From NCBI GenBank assembly GCA_947471745.1, contig CANJKZ010000468.1, positions 1 to 64,000 on the forward strand: a stretch of 64,000 nt of DNA, read 5' to 3'. This document shows, piece after piece, positions 1 to 12,600 of this stretch (its first letter is position 1; each line of letters opens with the position of its first letter). The notes under the pieces are model-generated. The model was given only the letters and a program-made list of their open reading frames with translations, ran no database searches and was not told where the DNA came from. The translations under genes were made by a program, and so were the position numbers. The DNA comes from Closterium sp. Naga37s-1 (taxonomy: Eukaryota; Streptophyta; Zygnematophyceae; Desmidiales; Closteriaceae).

Positions 1-1440
1 CGCTGCACTTCCTGCACATGTGCGGATCCTTCCCCGTTTTGTGGGTGAAGCGCTCGTTCCGAGCGTTTTTCTTCCGCCGGGTCACGTGGCTGCGCTTGTC
101 TGGGCTATTACCAAGCCAGCAAGGGCTTGGGAGGGTTGCGAGCACATCGGCCATCGGCGCTCGCGAATGAAGGGCGCCCGCTGCACTTCCTGCACATGTG
201 CGGATCCTTCCCCGTTTTGGGGGTTGAAGCGCTCGTTCCGAGCGTTTTTCTTCCGCCGGGTCACGTGGCTGCGCTTGTCTGGGCCTATTACCAAGCCAGC
301 AAGGGCGTGGGAGGGTTGCGAGCACCATCGGTCATCTGCGCTCGCGAATGAAGAGCGCCCGCTGCACTTCCTGCACCTGTGCGGGTCCTTCCCCGTTTTG
401 GGGGTTGAAGCGCTCGTTCCGAGCGTTTTTCTTCCGCCGGGTCACGTGGCTGCGCTTGTCTGGGCCTATTACCAAGCCAGCAAGGGCGTGGGAGGGTTGC
501 GAGCATCATCGGTCATCGGCGCTCGCGAATGAAGAGCGCCCGCTGCACTTCCGCACGTGTGCGGATCCTTCCGCGTTTTGGGGCTGGAAGCGCTCGTTCC
601 GAGCGTTTTTCTTCCGCCGGATCACGTGGCTGCGCTTGTCTGGGCCTATACCAAGCCAGCAAGGGCGTGGGAGGGTTGCGAGCACCATCGGTCATCGGCG
701 CTCGCGAATGAAGAGCGCCTGCTGCACTTCTGCACGTGTGCGGATCCTCTCCCCGTTTTGGGGGTTGAAGCGCTCGTTCCGAGCGTTTTTTCTTCCGCCG
801 GGTCACGTGGTTGCACTTGTCTGGGCCTATTACCAAGCCAGCAAGGGCTTGGGAGGGTTGCGAGCACCATCGGTCATCGGCGCTCGCGAATTAAGAGCGC
901 CCGCTGCACTTCCTGCACCTGTGCGGATCCTTCAGCGTTTTGGGGCTGGAAGCGCTCTTCCGAGCGTTTTTCTTCCGCCGGGTCACGTGGCTGCGCTTGT
1001 CTGGGCCTATTACCAAGCCAGCAAGGGCGTGGGAGGGTTGCGAGCACATCGGCCATCGGCGCTCGCGAATGAAGAGCGCCGGCTGCACTTCCTGCACGTG
1101 TGCGGATCCTTCCCCGTTTTGGGGCTGGAAGAGCTCGTTCCGAGCGTTTTTCTTCCGCCGGGTCACGTGGCTGCGCTTGTCTGGGCCTATTACCAAGCCA
1201 GCAAGGGCGTGGGAGGGTTGCGAGCATCATCGGTCATCGGCGCTCGCGAATTAAGAGCGCCCGCTGCACTTCCTGCACGTGTGCGGATCCTCCGCGTTTT
1301 GGGGCTTGAAGTTTTCCTTAAGTTCCGAGCGTTTTTCTTCCGCGGGTCACCTGGCTGCGCTTGTCTGGGCCTATTACCAAGCCAGCAAGGGCTTGGGAGG
1401 GTTGCAAGCACCATCGGCCATCGGCGCTCGCGAATGAAGA

Positions 1441-2300
1441 GCGCCCCGCTGCACTTCGTGCACGTGTGCGGATCCTTCCCCGTTTTGGGGCTGGAAGAGC
1501 TCGTTCCGAGCGTTTTTCTTCCGCCGGGTCACGTGGCTGCGCTTGTCTGGGCCTATTACCAAGCCAGCAAGGGCGTGGGAGGGTTGCGAGCATCATCGGT
1601 TATCGGCGCTCGCGAATTAAGAGCGCCCGCTGCACTTCGTGCACGTGTGCGGATCCTTCCGCGTTTTGGGGCTGGAAGCGCTCGTTCCGAGCGTTTTTCT
1701 TCCGCCGGGTCACGTGGCTGCGCTTGTCTGGGCCTATTACCAAGCCAGCAAGGGCTTGGGAGGGTTGCGAGCACCATCGGCCATCGGCGCTCGCGAATGA
1801 GGAGCGCCCGCTGCACATCCTGCACGTGTGCGGATCCTTCCCCGTTTTGGGGGTTGAAGCGCTCGGTCCGAGCGTTTTTCTTCCGCCGGGTCACGTGGCC
1901 GTGCTTGTCTGGGCCTATTACCAAGCCAGCAAGGGCGTGGGAGGGTTGCGAGCATCATCGGTCATCGGCGCTCACGAATGAAGAGCGCCCGCTGTATTCG
2001 TGCACGTGTGCGGATCCTTCCGCGTTTTGGGGCTCGAATCGCTCTTTCCGAGCGTTTTTCTTCCGCCGGGTCACCTGGAAGCTTGTCTGGGCCTATTACC
2101 AAGCCAGCAAGGGCTTGGGAGGGTTGCGAGCACCATCGGCCATCGGCGCTCGCGAATGAAGGGCGCCCGCTGCACTTCCTGCACGTGTGCGGATCCTTCC
2201 CCGTTTTGGGGGTTGAAGCGCTCGTTCCGAGCGTTTTTCTTCCGACGGGTCACGTGGCCGCGCTTGTCTGGGCCTATTACCAAGCCAGCAAGGGCGTGGG
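1441..2300. repeat. Higher-order block in the satellite, repeated at about 6170-7015
   Basis: A run of variant monomers recurs about 4.74 kb downstream with the same private variants in the same order. It includes a monomer with CGCTCGGTCCGAGCG and GTGGCCGTGCTTGTC, then one beginning CTGTATTCGTGCACG with GGGGCTCGAATCGCTC and CACCTGGAAGCTTGTC. The offset is close to 26 monomers plus about 30 extra bases. This shows segmental amplification inside the array rather than independent mutation. Confidence 0.8.
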
Positions 2301-5300
2301 AGGGTTGCGAGCAGCCATCGGCCATCTGCGCTCGCGAATGAAGGGCGCCCGCTGCACTTCCTGCACATGTGCGGATCCTCTCCCGTTTTGGGGGTTGAAG
2401 CGCTCGTTCCGAGCGTTTTTCTTCCGCCGGGTCACGTGGCCGCGCTTGTCTGGGCCTATTACCAAGCCAGCAAGGGCGTGGGAGGGTTGCGAGCGCCATC
2501 GGCCATCTGCGCTCGCGAATGAAGGGCGCCCGCTGCACTTCCTGCACCTGTGCGGATCCTCTCCCGTTTTGGGGTTGAAGCGCTCGTTCCGAGCGTTTTT
2601 CTTCCGCCGGGTCACGTGGCCGCGCTTGTCTGGGCCTATTACCAAGCCAGCAAGGGCGTGGGAGGGTTGCGAGCGCCATCGGCCATCTGCGCTCGCGAAT
2701 GAAGGGCGCCCGCTGCACTTCCTGCACCTGTGCGGATCCTCTCCCGTTTTGGGGGCTTGAAGCGCTCGTTCCGAGCGTTTTTCTTCCGCCGGGTCACGTG
2801 GCCGCGCTTGTCTGGGCCTATTACCAAGCCAGCAAGGGCGTGGAGGGTTGCGAGCGCCATCGGCCATCTGCGCTCGGCGAATGAAGGGCGCCCGCTGCAC
2901 TTCCTGCACCTGTGCGGATCCTCTCCCGTTTGGGGGTTGAAGCGCTCGTTCCGAGCGTTTTTCTTCCGCCGGGTCACGTGGCCAGCGCTTGTCTGGGCCT
3001 ATTACAAGCCAGCAAGGGCTTGGGAGGGTTGCGAGCGCCATCGGCCATCGGCGCTCGCGAATGAAGGCGCCCGCTGGCACTTCCTGCACCTGTGCGGATC
3101 CTCTCCCGTTTTGGGGCTGGAAGCGCTCGTTCCGAGCGTTTTTTCTTCCCCGGGTCACGTGGCCTGCGCTTGTCTGGGCCTATTACCAAGCCAGCAAGGG
3201 CGTGGGAGGGTTGCGAGCAGCCATCGGCCATCGGCGCTCCGCGAATGAAGAGCGCCCGGCTGCACTTCCTGCACCGTGTGCGGATCCTCTCCCGTTTGGG
3301 GCTTGGAAGCGCTCGTTCCGAGCGTTTTTCTTCCGCCGGGTCACGTGGCTCGCGCTTGTCTGGGCCTATTACCAAGCCAGGCAAGGGCGTGGGAGGGTTG
3401 CGAGCACCATCGGCCATCGGCGCTAAGCGCGAATGAAGGGCGCCCGCTGCACTTCCTGCACGCTGTGCGGATCCTCTCCCGTTTTGGGGCTGGAAGCGCT
3501 CGTTCCGAGCGTTTTTCTTCCGCCGGGTCACGTGGCCGCGCTTGTCCTGGGCCTATTACCAAGCCAGCAAGGGCTTGGGAGGGTTGCGAGCACCATCGGC
3601 CATCGGCGCTCAGCGAATGAAGGAGCGCCCGCTGCACTTCCTGCACGTGTGCGGATCCTTCCCGTTTTGGGGGTTGAAGCGCTCGTTCCGAGCGTTTTTC
3701 TTCCGCCGGGTCACGTGGCGCTGCTTGTCTGGGCCTATTACCAAGCCAGCAAGGGCGTGGGAGGGTTGCGAGCATCATCGGTCATCGGCGCTCGCGAATG
3801 AAGAGCGCCCGCTGCACTTCCTGCACGTGTGCGGATCCTTCCGCGTTTTGGGGCTGGAAGCGCTCGTTCCGAGCGTTTTTTCTTCCGCCGGGTCACGTTG
3901 GCTGCGCTTGTCTGGGCCTATTACCAAGCCAGCAAGGGCGTGGGAGGGTTGCGAGCACCATCGGTCATCTGCGCTCGCGAATGAAGAGCGCCCGCTGCAC
4001 TTCCTGCACGTGTGCGGATCCTCTCCCGTTTTGGGGGTTGAAGCGCTCGTTCCGAGCGTTTTTCTTCCGCCGGGTCACGTGGCCTGCGCTTGTCTGGGCC
4101 TATTACCAAGCCAGCAAGGGCGTGGGAGGGTTGCGAGCACCATCGGCCATCTGCGCTCGCGAATGAAGAGCGCCCGCTGCACTTCCTGCACGTGTGCGGA
4201 TCCTCTCCCGTTTTGGGGGTTGAAGCGCTCGTTCCGAGCGGTTTTTCTTCCGCCGGGTCACGTGGCTGCGCTTGTCTGGGCCTATTACCAAGCCAGCAAG
4301 GGCGTGGGAGGGTTTGCGAGCACCATCGGTCCATCTGCGCTCGCGAATGAAGAGCGCCCGCTGCACTTCCTGCACGTGTGCGGATCCTCTCCCGTTTTGG
4401 GGGTTGAAGCGCTCGTTCCGAGCGTTTTTTCTTCCGCCGGGTCACGTGGCTGCGCTTGTCTGGGCCTATTACCAAGCCAGCAAGGGCGTGGGAGGGTTGC
4501 GAGCACCATCGGCCATCGGCGCTCGCGAATGAAGGGCGCCCTGCTGCACTTCCTGCACCGTGTGCGGATCCTCTCCCGTTTTGGGGGTTGAAGCGCTCGT
4601 TCCGAGCGTTTTTCTTCCGCCGGGTCACGTGGCCTGCGCTTGTCTGGGCCTATTACCAAGCCAGCAAGGGCGTGGGAGGGTTGCGAGCACCATCGGCCAT
4701 CGGCGCTCGCGAATGAAGGGCGCCCGCTGCACTTCGTGCACCGTGTGCGGATCCTTCCGCGTTTTGGGGGCTGGAAGCGCTCGTTCCGAGCGTTTTTTCT
4801 TCCGCCGGGTCACGTGGCCTGCGCTTGTCTGGGCCTATTACCAAGCCAGCAAGGGCGTGGGAGGGTTGCGAGCAGCCATCGGTCATCGGCGCTCGCGAAT
4901 GAAGAGCGCCCGCTGCACTTCCTGCACCTGTGCGGATCCTCTCCCGTTTTGGGGCTGGAAGCGCTCGTTCCGAGCGTTTTTCTTCCGCCGGGTCACGTGG
5001 CCGCGCTTGTCTGGGCCTATTACCAAGCCAGCAAGGGCGTGGGAGGGTTGCGAGCATCCATCGGTCATCGGCGCTCGCGAATGAAGGAGCGCCCGCTGCA
5101 CTTCCTGCACCTGTGCGGATCCTCTCCGCGTTTTGGGGCTGGAAGCGCTCGTTCCTGAGCGTTTTTCTTCCGCCGGGTCACGTGGCCGCGCTTGTCTGGG
5201 CCTATTACCAAGCCAGCAAGGGCTTGGGAGGGTTGCGAGCACCATCGGCCATCGGCGCTCGCGAATGAAGGGCGCCCGCTGCACTTCCTGCACCTGTGCG

Positions 5301-8129
5301 GATCCTTCCCCGTTTTGGGGCTTGAAGCGCTCGTTCCGAGCGTTTTTCTTCCGCCGGGTCACGTGGCCTGCGCTTGTCTGGGCCTATTACCAAGCCAGCA
5401 AGGGCGTGGGAGGGTTGCGAGCACCATCGGCCATCGGCGCTCGCGAATGAAGAGCGCCCCGCTGCACTTCCTGCACCTGTGCGGATCCTCCCCGTTTTGG
5501 GGCTTGAAGCGCTCGTTCCGAGCGTTTTTCTTCCGCCGGGTCACGTGGCTGCGCTTGTCTGGGCCTATTACCAAGCCAGCAAGGGCGTGGGAGGGTTGCG
5601 AGCATCATCGTCATCGGCGCTCGCGAATGAAGAGCGCCCGCTGCACTTCCTGCACCTGTGTGCGGATCCTTCCGCGTTTTGGGGCTGGAAGCGCTCGTTC
5701 GAGCGTTTTTCTTCCGCCGGATCACGTGGCTGCGCTTGTCTGGGCCTATTACCAAGCCAGCAAGGGCGTGGGAGGGTTGCGAGCACCATCGGTCATCTGC
5801 GCTCGCGAATGAAGAGCGCCCGCTGCACTTCCTGCACGTGTGCGGATCCTTCCGCGTTTTGGGGCTGGAAGCGCTCGTTCCGAGCGTTTTTCTTCCGCCG
5901 GGTCACGTGGCTGCGCTTGTCTGGGCCTATTACCAAGCCAGCAAGGGCGTGGGAGGGTTGCGAGCACCATCGGTCATCTGCGCTCGCGAATGAAGAGCGC
6001 CCGCTGCACTTCCTGCACGTGTGCGGATCCTCTCCCGTTTTGGGGCTGGAAGCGCTCGTTCCGAGCGTTTTTCTTCCGCCGGGTCACGTGGCCGCGCTTG
6101 TCTGGGCCTATTACCAAGCCAGCAAGGGCTTGGGAGGGTTGCGAGCACCATCGGCCATCGGCGCTCGCGAATTAAGAGCGCCCGCTGCACTTCCTGCACG
6201 TGTGCGGATCCTTCCCCGTTTTGGGGCTGGAAGCGCTCGTTCCGAGCGTTTTTCTTCCGCCGGGTCACGTGGCTGCGCTTGTCTGGGCCTATTACCAAGC
6301 CAGCAAGGGCGTGGGAGGGTTGCGAGCACCATCGGCCATCGGCGCTCGCGAATTAAGAGCGCCCGCTGCACTTCGTGCACGTGTGCGGATCCTTCCGCGT
6401 TTTGGGGCTGGAAGCGCTCGTTCCGAGCGTTTTTCTTCCGCCGGGTCACGTGGCTGCGCTTGTCTGGGCCTATTACCAAGCCAGCAAGGGCTTGGGAGGG
6501 TTGCGAGCACCATCGGCCATCGGCGCTCGCGAATGAGGAGCGCCCGCTGCACTTCCTGCACGTGTGCGGATCCTTCCCCGTTTTGGGGGTTGAAGCGCTC
6601 GGTCCGAGCGTTTTTCTTCCGCCGGGTCACGTGGCCGTGCTTGTCTGGGCCTATTACCAAGCCAGCAAGGGCGTGGGAGGGTTGCGAGCATCATCGGTCA
6701 TCGGCGCTCGCGAATGAAGAGCGCCCGCTGTATTCGTGCACGTGTGCGGATCCTTCCGCGTTTTGGGGCTCGAATCGCTCGTTCCGAGCGTTTTTCTTCC
6801 GCCGGGTCACCTGGAAGCTTGTCTGGGCCTATTACCAAGCCAGCAAGGGCTTGGGAGGGTTGCGAGCACCATCGGCCATCGGCGCTCGCGAATGAAGGGC
6901 GCCCGCTGCACTTCCTGCACGTGTGCGGATCCTTCCCCGTTTTGGGGGTTGAAGCGCTCGTTCCGAGCGTTTTTCTTCCGCCGGGTCACGTGGCTGCGCT
7001 TGTCCAGCAAGGGCGTGGGAGGGTTGCGAGCACCATCGGCCATCGGCGCTCGCGAATGAAGGGCGCCCGCTGCACTTCCTGCACGTGTGCGGATCCTTCC
7101 CCGTTTTGGGGTTGAAGCGCTCGTTCCGAGCGTTTTTCTTCCGCCGGGTCACGTGGCTGCGCTTGTCTGGGCCTATTACCAAGCCAGCAAGGGCGTGGGA
7201 GGGTTGCGAGCACCATCGGTCATCGGCGCTCGCGAATGAAGAGCGCCCGCTGCACTTCCTGCACGTGTGCGGATCCTTCCGCGTTTTGGGGCTGGAAGCG
7301 CTCGTTCCGAGCGTTTTTCTTCCGCGGGGTCACGTGGCTGCGCTTGTCTGGGCCTATTACCAAGCCAGCAAGGGCTTGGGAGGGTTGCGAGCACCATCGG
7401 TCATCTGCGCTCGCGAATGAAGAGCGCCCGCTGCACTTCCTGCACGTGTGCGGATCCTCTCCCGTTTTGGGGGTTGAAGCGCTCGTTCCGAGCGTTTTTC
7501 TTCCGCCGGGTCACGTGGCTGCGCTTGTCTGGGCCTATTACCAAGCCTGTAAAGGTGTGGGAGGGTTGCGAGCATCATCGGTCATCGGTGCTCGCGAATG
7601 AAGAGCGCCCGCTGCACTTCCTGCACATTTGCGGATCCTTCCGCATTTGGGGGCTGGAAACGCTCGTTCCGAGAGTTTTCCTTCCGCCAGATGGCGTGGC
7701 TACGCTTGTCTAGGCCTATTACCAAGCCAGCAAGGGCGTGGGGGGGGTTGCGAGTATCATCGGTCATCGGTGCTCGCGAATGAAGAGCGCCCGCTGCACT
7801 TCCTGCACATGTGCGGGTCTCGTTTTGGGGGTGGAAGCGCTCGTTCCGGGCATTTTTCTTCTACCGGGTCACGTGGCTGCGCGTGTCTGGTCCTGTTACC
7901 AAGCCAGCAAGAGCGTGGGAGGGTTGCGAGCATCATCGGTCATCGGCGCTCGCGAATGAAGAGCGCCCGCTGCACTTCCGGCACATGTGCGGATCCTTCC
8001 GCATTTTGGGGGTGGAAGCGCTAGTTCCGAGTGTTTTTCTTCCGCGGGGTCACGTGGCTGCGCTTGTCTGGGCCTATTACCAAGCCAGCAAGGGCGTGGG
8101 AGGGTTGCGAGCATCATCGGTCATCGGCG

Positions 8130-8700
8130 CTCGCAAATGAAGAGCGCCCGCTGCATTTCCTGCACATGTGCGGATCCTTCCGCGTTTTGGGGCTGGAAGC
8201 GCTCGTTCCGAGCGTTTTTCTTCCGCCGGGTCACGTGGTTGCGCTCATCTGGGCCTGTTTCCAAGCCAGCAAGGGCGTGGGAGGGTGGCGAGCATCATCG
8301 GTCATCGGTGGCCGCGAATGAAGAGCGCTCGCTGCAATTCCTGCACTTGTGTGGATCCTTCCGCGTTTTGGGGCTGGAAGCGCTCGTTCCGAGCGTTTTT
8401 CTTCCGCCGGGTCACGTGGCTGCGCTTGTCTGGGCCTATTACCAAGCCAGCAAGGGCGTGGGAGGGTTGCGAGCATCATCGGTCATCGGCGCTCGCAAAT
8501 GAAGAGCGCCCGCTGCATTTCCTGCACATGTGCGGATCCTTCCGCGTTTTGGGGCTGGAAGCGCTCGTTCCGAGCGTTTTTCTTCCGCCGGGTCACGTGG
8601 TTGCGCTCATCTGGGCTTGTTACCAAGCCAGCAAGGGCGTGGGAGGGTTGCGAGCATCATCGGTCATCGGTGGCCGCGAATGAAGAGCACTCGCTGCAAT
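8130..8700. repeat. Two-monomer (about 362 bp) higher-order repeat near the array edge
   Basis: Monomers at ~8130-8320 and ~8492-8683 share variants absent from the monomer between them: CGCTCGCAAATGAAG, GCATTTCCTGCACATG, TTGCGCTCATCTGGGC and GGTGGCCGCGAATGAAGAGC. The spacing is 362 bp, twice the monomer, so a dimer was duplicated here. Confidence 0.75.
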
Positions 8701-9230
8701 TCCTGCACATGTGCGGATCCTTCCGCGTTTTGGGGCTGGAAGCGCTTGTTCCGAGCGTTTTTCTTCCGCCGGGTCACGGGGCTGCGCTCGTCTGGCCCTT
8801 TTACCAAGCCAGCAAGGGCGTGGGAGGGTGTCGAGCATGATCGGTCATCGGTTTTCGCGAATGAACCATGCCTGCTGCATTTTTTTCACATGTGCGGATC
8901 CTTCCGCGTTTTGGGGATGAAAACGCTCGTTCCGAGCGTATTTCTTCCGTTCGATCACGCTTCTGTGTGCGTTTGGACCTGTTACCAAGCGAGCGAGAGC
9001 GTGGGAGGGGTGTCGAGCATGATCAGTCATTGGTGGTGGCGAATGAACCATGCCTTCTTCATTATTTTCACATGTGCAGATCCTTCCGCGTTTTGGGGAT
9101 GAAAACGCTCGTTCCGAGCGTTTTTCTTCTGTTCGGTCACGCGGCTGTGTGCGTTTGGGCCTATTACCAAGCCAGCAAGAGCGTGGGAGGGTGACGAGCA
9201 TGATTGGTCATTGGTGCTGGCGAATGCGCA

Positions 9231-9687
9231 TGTAATTCCCCCTAGGATCAGTCGGGGATCCACAGTGCAGATCTACTGACAGGAATAATTAGTAAAATCA
9301 TGCGACAGTCAATATGTTCAGGAAATCAACGGAGGGACTTTTATCCTTCTAGACTGGAAGGAAATTGTGTTTTCATTTCTGTGGTAGTCTAACAAGGTTA
9401 AGATGTTTTGTTCTGGAGTGTATTGAGTGTGGCTTCTAAATTGTGACAGACCACCCCGAAGAGCAGTTGTTGCTTCATCCCAGCAGCCACCCACTACCCC
9501 GATATTCCGCCACTGCAGCAGCTTCTTTCAGCCATACACACCCCGCAGAATGCGCTAGCGGCGGACCTGTTTCGAGCGAGGGTCAAGTTTCGCCACGTGC
9601 GTTACAGTACCGCGCCTTCGCATCGCGTCCGCTTCCCTCACAACTCCTGTCGGTAATCCACAAGCCGAGGCTCCCCCGCTCGCCGCT
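9231..9687. other. Spacer between satellite and CRM gene
   Basis: Unique AT-richer sequence separates the last decayed satellite monomer from the CRM-gene start codon. It should contain the promoter and 5' UTR of that gene, but no unambiguous core promoter element is visible. No gene is seen here. Confidence 0.5.
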
Positions 9688-12600
9688 ATGCTCAACGCCG
9701 CCGCCATTCCGGCGGTTCTCGCAGTATCTTCGTCGCCGCTCGTCTCGCGTCGTGCTGCAGCGCTGCTATCGTCGCACGCCACTGTGCGAGGAGCGACTGG
9801 TAACTGTTTCGCTCACAACGCCGGCCCATTGACGTCCCTTCATGTGCTTTCGCGAACCCTAGAAAGACGACCCGCCATGCAAGCCTTGGGTTTCCGACGC
9901 TCGCTCTTCGCGGGGCGGGGTTTAACGGCGGCACGCGCGCACGCGGGGCTGGGACTAGCGCTGCGCCACTCGCCTAAGGCCTCCCACGGCGCGCCGAGTC
10001 CTGTGCGGCTCTCCACTTCGGCGGCTGCGGCGTCCGGGTCGCAGGGCGAGCAGTCACGACAGGCGGGGGAAGGGGGGCGGGCAGGCGGGAGGCAGGGAGC
10101 GGGCAGCAGCGTGGGGTTCAGGGAGCGGGGCGGGAGTGGGGCGGGGGGAGCGCACGTGCGCGGAGGATGGCGAGGGCCCCGCGGGGAGAGCAGGGAGCGC
10201 TGGGCGGCGGGTGGAGAAGGGGCAAAAGATGCAAGGAGCGGGGTCCATGGCGTGGCGGGCGGTGGGATTGGCGCGGAAGGAGAGCGGGCGAGGTCAGGCG
10301 GGCGAGGTGGTGGGCGGGTGGACACGTGGGGGGAGTCGAGAGGCGGGAGGGTTGATCGGGGGATGGGCAACGGGAGGAGAGGAAGCGATTCTGGTCTCAG
10401 GGGGGAAGACGAGAGGTCAGGGGCGGATAGGTGGAGGGAGGGGGGCGGGGGGCGATGGAGGGGGAGCGCGCAGGAAGCGAGGGGAGGCGCAAGTGGCGCG
10501 CCTGCGTGGGCTAGAGGCGCGCACCTGCCTCGGGGGAATGGTGACGCCTTCAGATCAGCTGATGACGTGGAGCTCTATGATTCGCCAGCAATGCAAGGTG
10601 GGGGCGCGCGCTTTCCGTGGGAGGAGGGCGCTGAAAGGGGCGAGGGATGGGGGCATGGCGGAGAGGGGAGGAGGGGCGAGGGGCGGGATGATGACTCAGG
10701 CCGGGCAGCACGGGCGCGCGTGGGCGCAGAGGATGGGTGGCGGGGCGTGGCAGGGGGGGAGCAGCAGGGGGAGGAGTTCCCGTGGCTGGGAAGGGGGAGG
10801 GGCGGAGGGGCAGGCGGCGGGGTGCAAGGGGAGGCGGTAGGTGTGCGGGAAAGGCGGGTGCGGCAGGCGTGGGTGGCGGAGGTGAGTCTGCCGCCCAGTG
10901 AGCTGAGGCGGCTGCGGGCGGCAGTGATGGTGCTGCGGCAGCCGGTGAAGGTGGGGCGGCAGGGCGTGACAGATGGCATAGTGGCGGCGGTGCAGGCGCG
11001 GTGGCGCGCCGGGCACGAGGTGGTGAAGGTCAGGTGCGAGGGGGCGCCCGCCTTCAACATGCGCCACACACACGAGCAGATCGAGGTGACGCCCCTCCCC
11101 CTCCCCATCCCCCTGCCCCTGCCCCTGCCCCTGCCCCTGCCCCTGCCCCACCATCACTACGCTCCACTGCCCCCATCCCAAGCTGCCTCCTTTTTTCCCC
11201 AACTCTTCCCTGCGCTCTGCCCACTCTCCCACCCCCCCGGACCCCCCTTCCCCCCTCCCCCAGCGTCTGACGGGCGGCATGGTGGTGTGGCGGGCGGGGG
11301 CAGCGCTGGCAGTGTACCGTGGCCCGCAGTACGGGCAGGGGGGCGAGGGGCAGCGGGCGCAGGGGCAACGGGGGGAGGGGCAGGTGGGGGAAGTGGGGGA
11401 TGCAGCAGAAGCGGGGTTGGAGGAGATGGGGAGTGATGGTGCGAGGGTGTGGGGAGAGGGAGAGATGAGTGATGGGGAAGTGGAGGGCGAGGGAGAGGGG
11501 CGGCAGGGCGAGCAGCAAGAGGCAGCGCTTGTGAGTGGGGCAAGCGGTGGTGAGGGGCAGCAGGAGTGGGGAGGGCAAGGTGGGGAGGGCGGGGTGTCAG
11601 CAGCAGCAGCAGCAGGCGAGGAGGACGTGACGTTGGGGCTGGGTCCCAAGGTGGCGGGGTGGGAGCGGGCCGGCCATGCCCCCGTGGACGCCGACCTGCT
11701 GCTGGGGGGAGCAGCCGCGGTGGGGTACCGGGCGCCGTTCCGACTGGTGCCATACGGCGTGAGCAGCAAGCTGAGCAACGATGACATGACCCGCCTGCGC
11801 CACCTCGCCAGGAAGCTGCCTCCCCACTTCATGCTAGGTGATGCGCGCCCCATTGAATCTCAGTCTCTATTTCCCCTTTCTCTCTCAGTTTAACCCTAAA
11901 CCCTAAATCCTCACTCGTCCCTCTGCGCTGTCGTTCTTGTATGGTGGGTGGGGTGGGGTGTGGTGTGGGGGGGGGACATGCAGGGCGCAACAAGGGGCTG
12001 GAGGGGCTGGCGGCGGCGGTGGTGGCGCTGTGGGAGTGCAGCGAGGTGGCCAAGATTGGCGTCAAGCGCGGCGTGCAGAACACCAGCAACGAGCGCATGG
12101 CGGAGGAGCTCAAGGTGAGCTGCATGGCGGAGGAGCTGAAGGTGAGCTGCATGGCGGAGGAGCTCAAGGTGAGCTGGGGGCATGGCAGTCTCCTCTCCCC
12201 ACACCTTCGTCTCAACCCCGCCTTCGTCTCAACCCCGCCTTTCCCCCTCTCCTCCCCCCACACCCGCCCTCCCCCAGAGGCTGACGGGGGGGGTGCTATT
12301 GGCGCGCGACAAGTTCTTCATCTCGCTGTACCGCGGCAAGGACTTCCTGCCCGCCGCCCTCGCCTCCACCCTCGCAGCACGGCAGCACCACGCGCGGCAG
12401 AGTGCGGACGAGGAGGAGAGGGAGCGCCTGCTCGCCCTGCCCTCGCTGCTTCTGCCCTCGCCCTCCGGCTCTGCACACGGCGAGGGGGGCGCATGGGGAG
12501 GTATGGCCAGCGGTCAGTGGCGACCAGTGTCGGGATTGTTGCTGGCTGTTCACGTTTTCACGACATCTGCGCATCATAGGCACCACGCCCGCCTGCATTC

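Larger units (their letters stand above)
1..9230. repeat. Tandem satellite array, about 181 bp monomer, about 51 copies
   Basis: Head-to-tail monomers fill the window from its left edge. Landmarks recur every ~181 bp: TGCGGATCC (a BamHI site), TTCTTCCGCCGGGTCACGTG, TTACCAAGCCAGCAAGGGC and GCGCTCGCGAATGAAGAGCGC-like ends. Two inverted repeats occur in most monomers: CGCTCG-TTC-CGAGCG, and GCGCTC...GAGCGC around the GCGAATGAA segment. Most monomers also contain one or two CACGTG motifs. Because 181 = 3x60+1, long open frames run through the array on both strands, but they shift frame each monomer and are not genes. Monomers from ~7540 onward diverge progressively, and the last three (8840-9230) are strongly decayed, marking a true array edge. 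Monomer length is near nucleosome repeat length, so a centromeric or heterochromatic satellite is plausible, but nothing here proves it. Confidence 0.97.

Noticed and set aside
348..2159. A 603-codon open frame and dozens of others on both strands in the first 9 kb
   Set aside because: They are by-products of a stop-poor 181-bp satellite whose length shifts frame each monomer; all frames encode the same repeated peptides.
9840..11853. Long open frames on the minus strand across the CRM gene
   Set aside because: Pro/Ala/Ser/Arg-rich shadows of GC-rich coding sequence; the plus strand has four recognisable CRM domains and phased introns.
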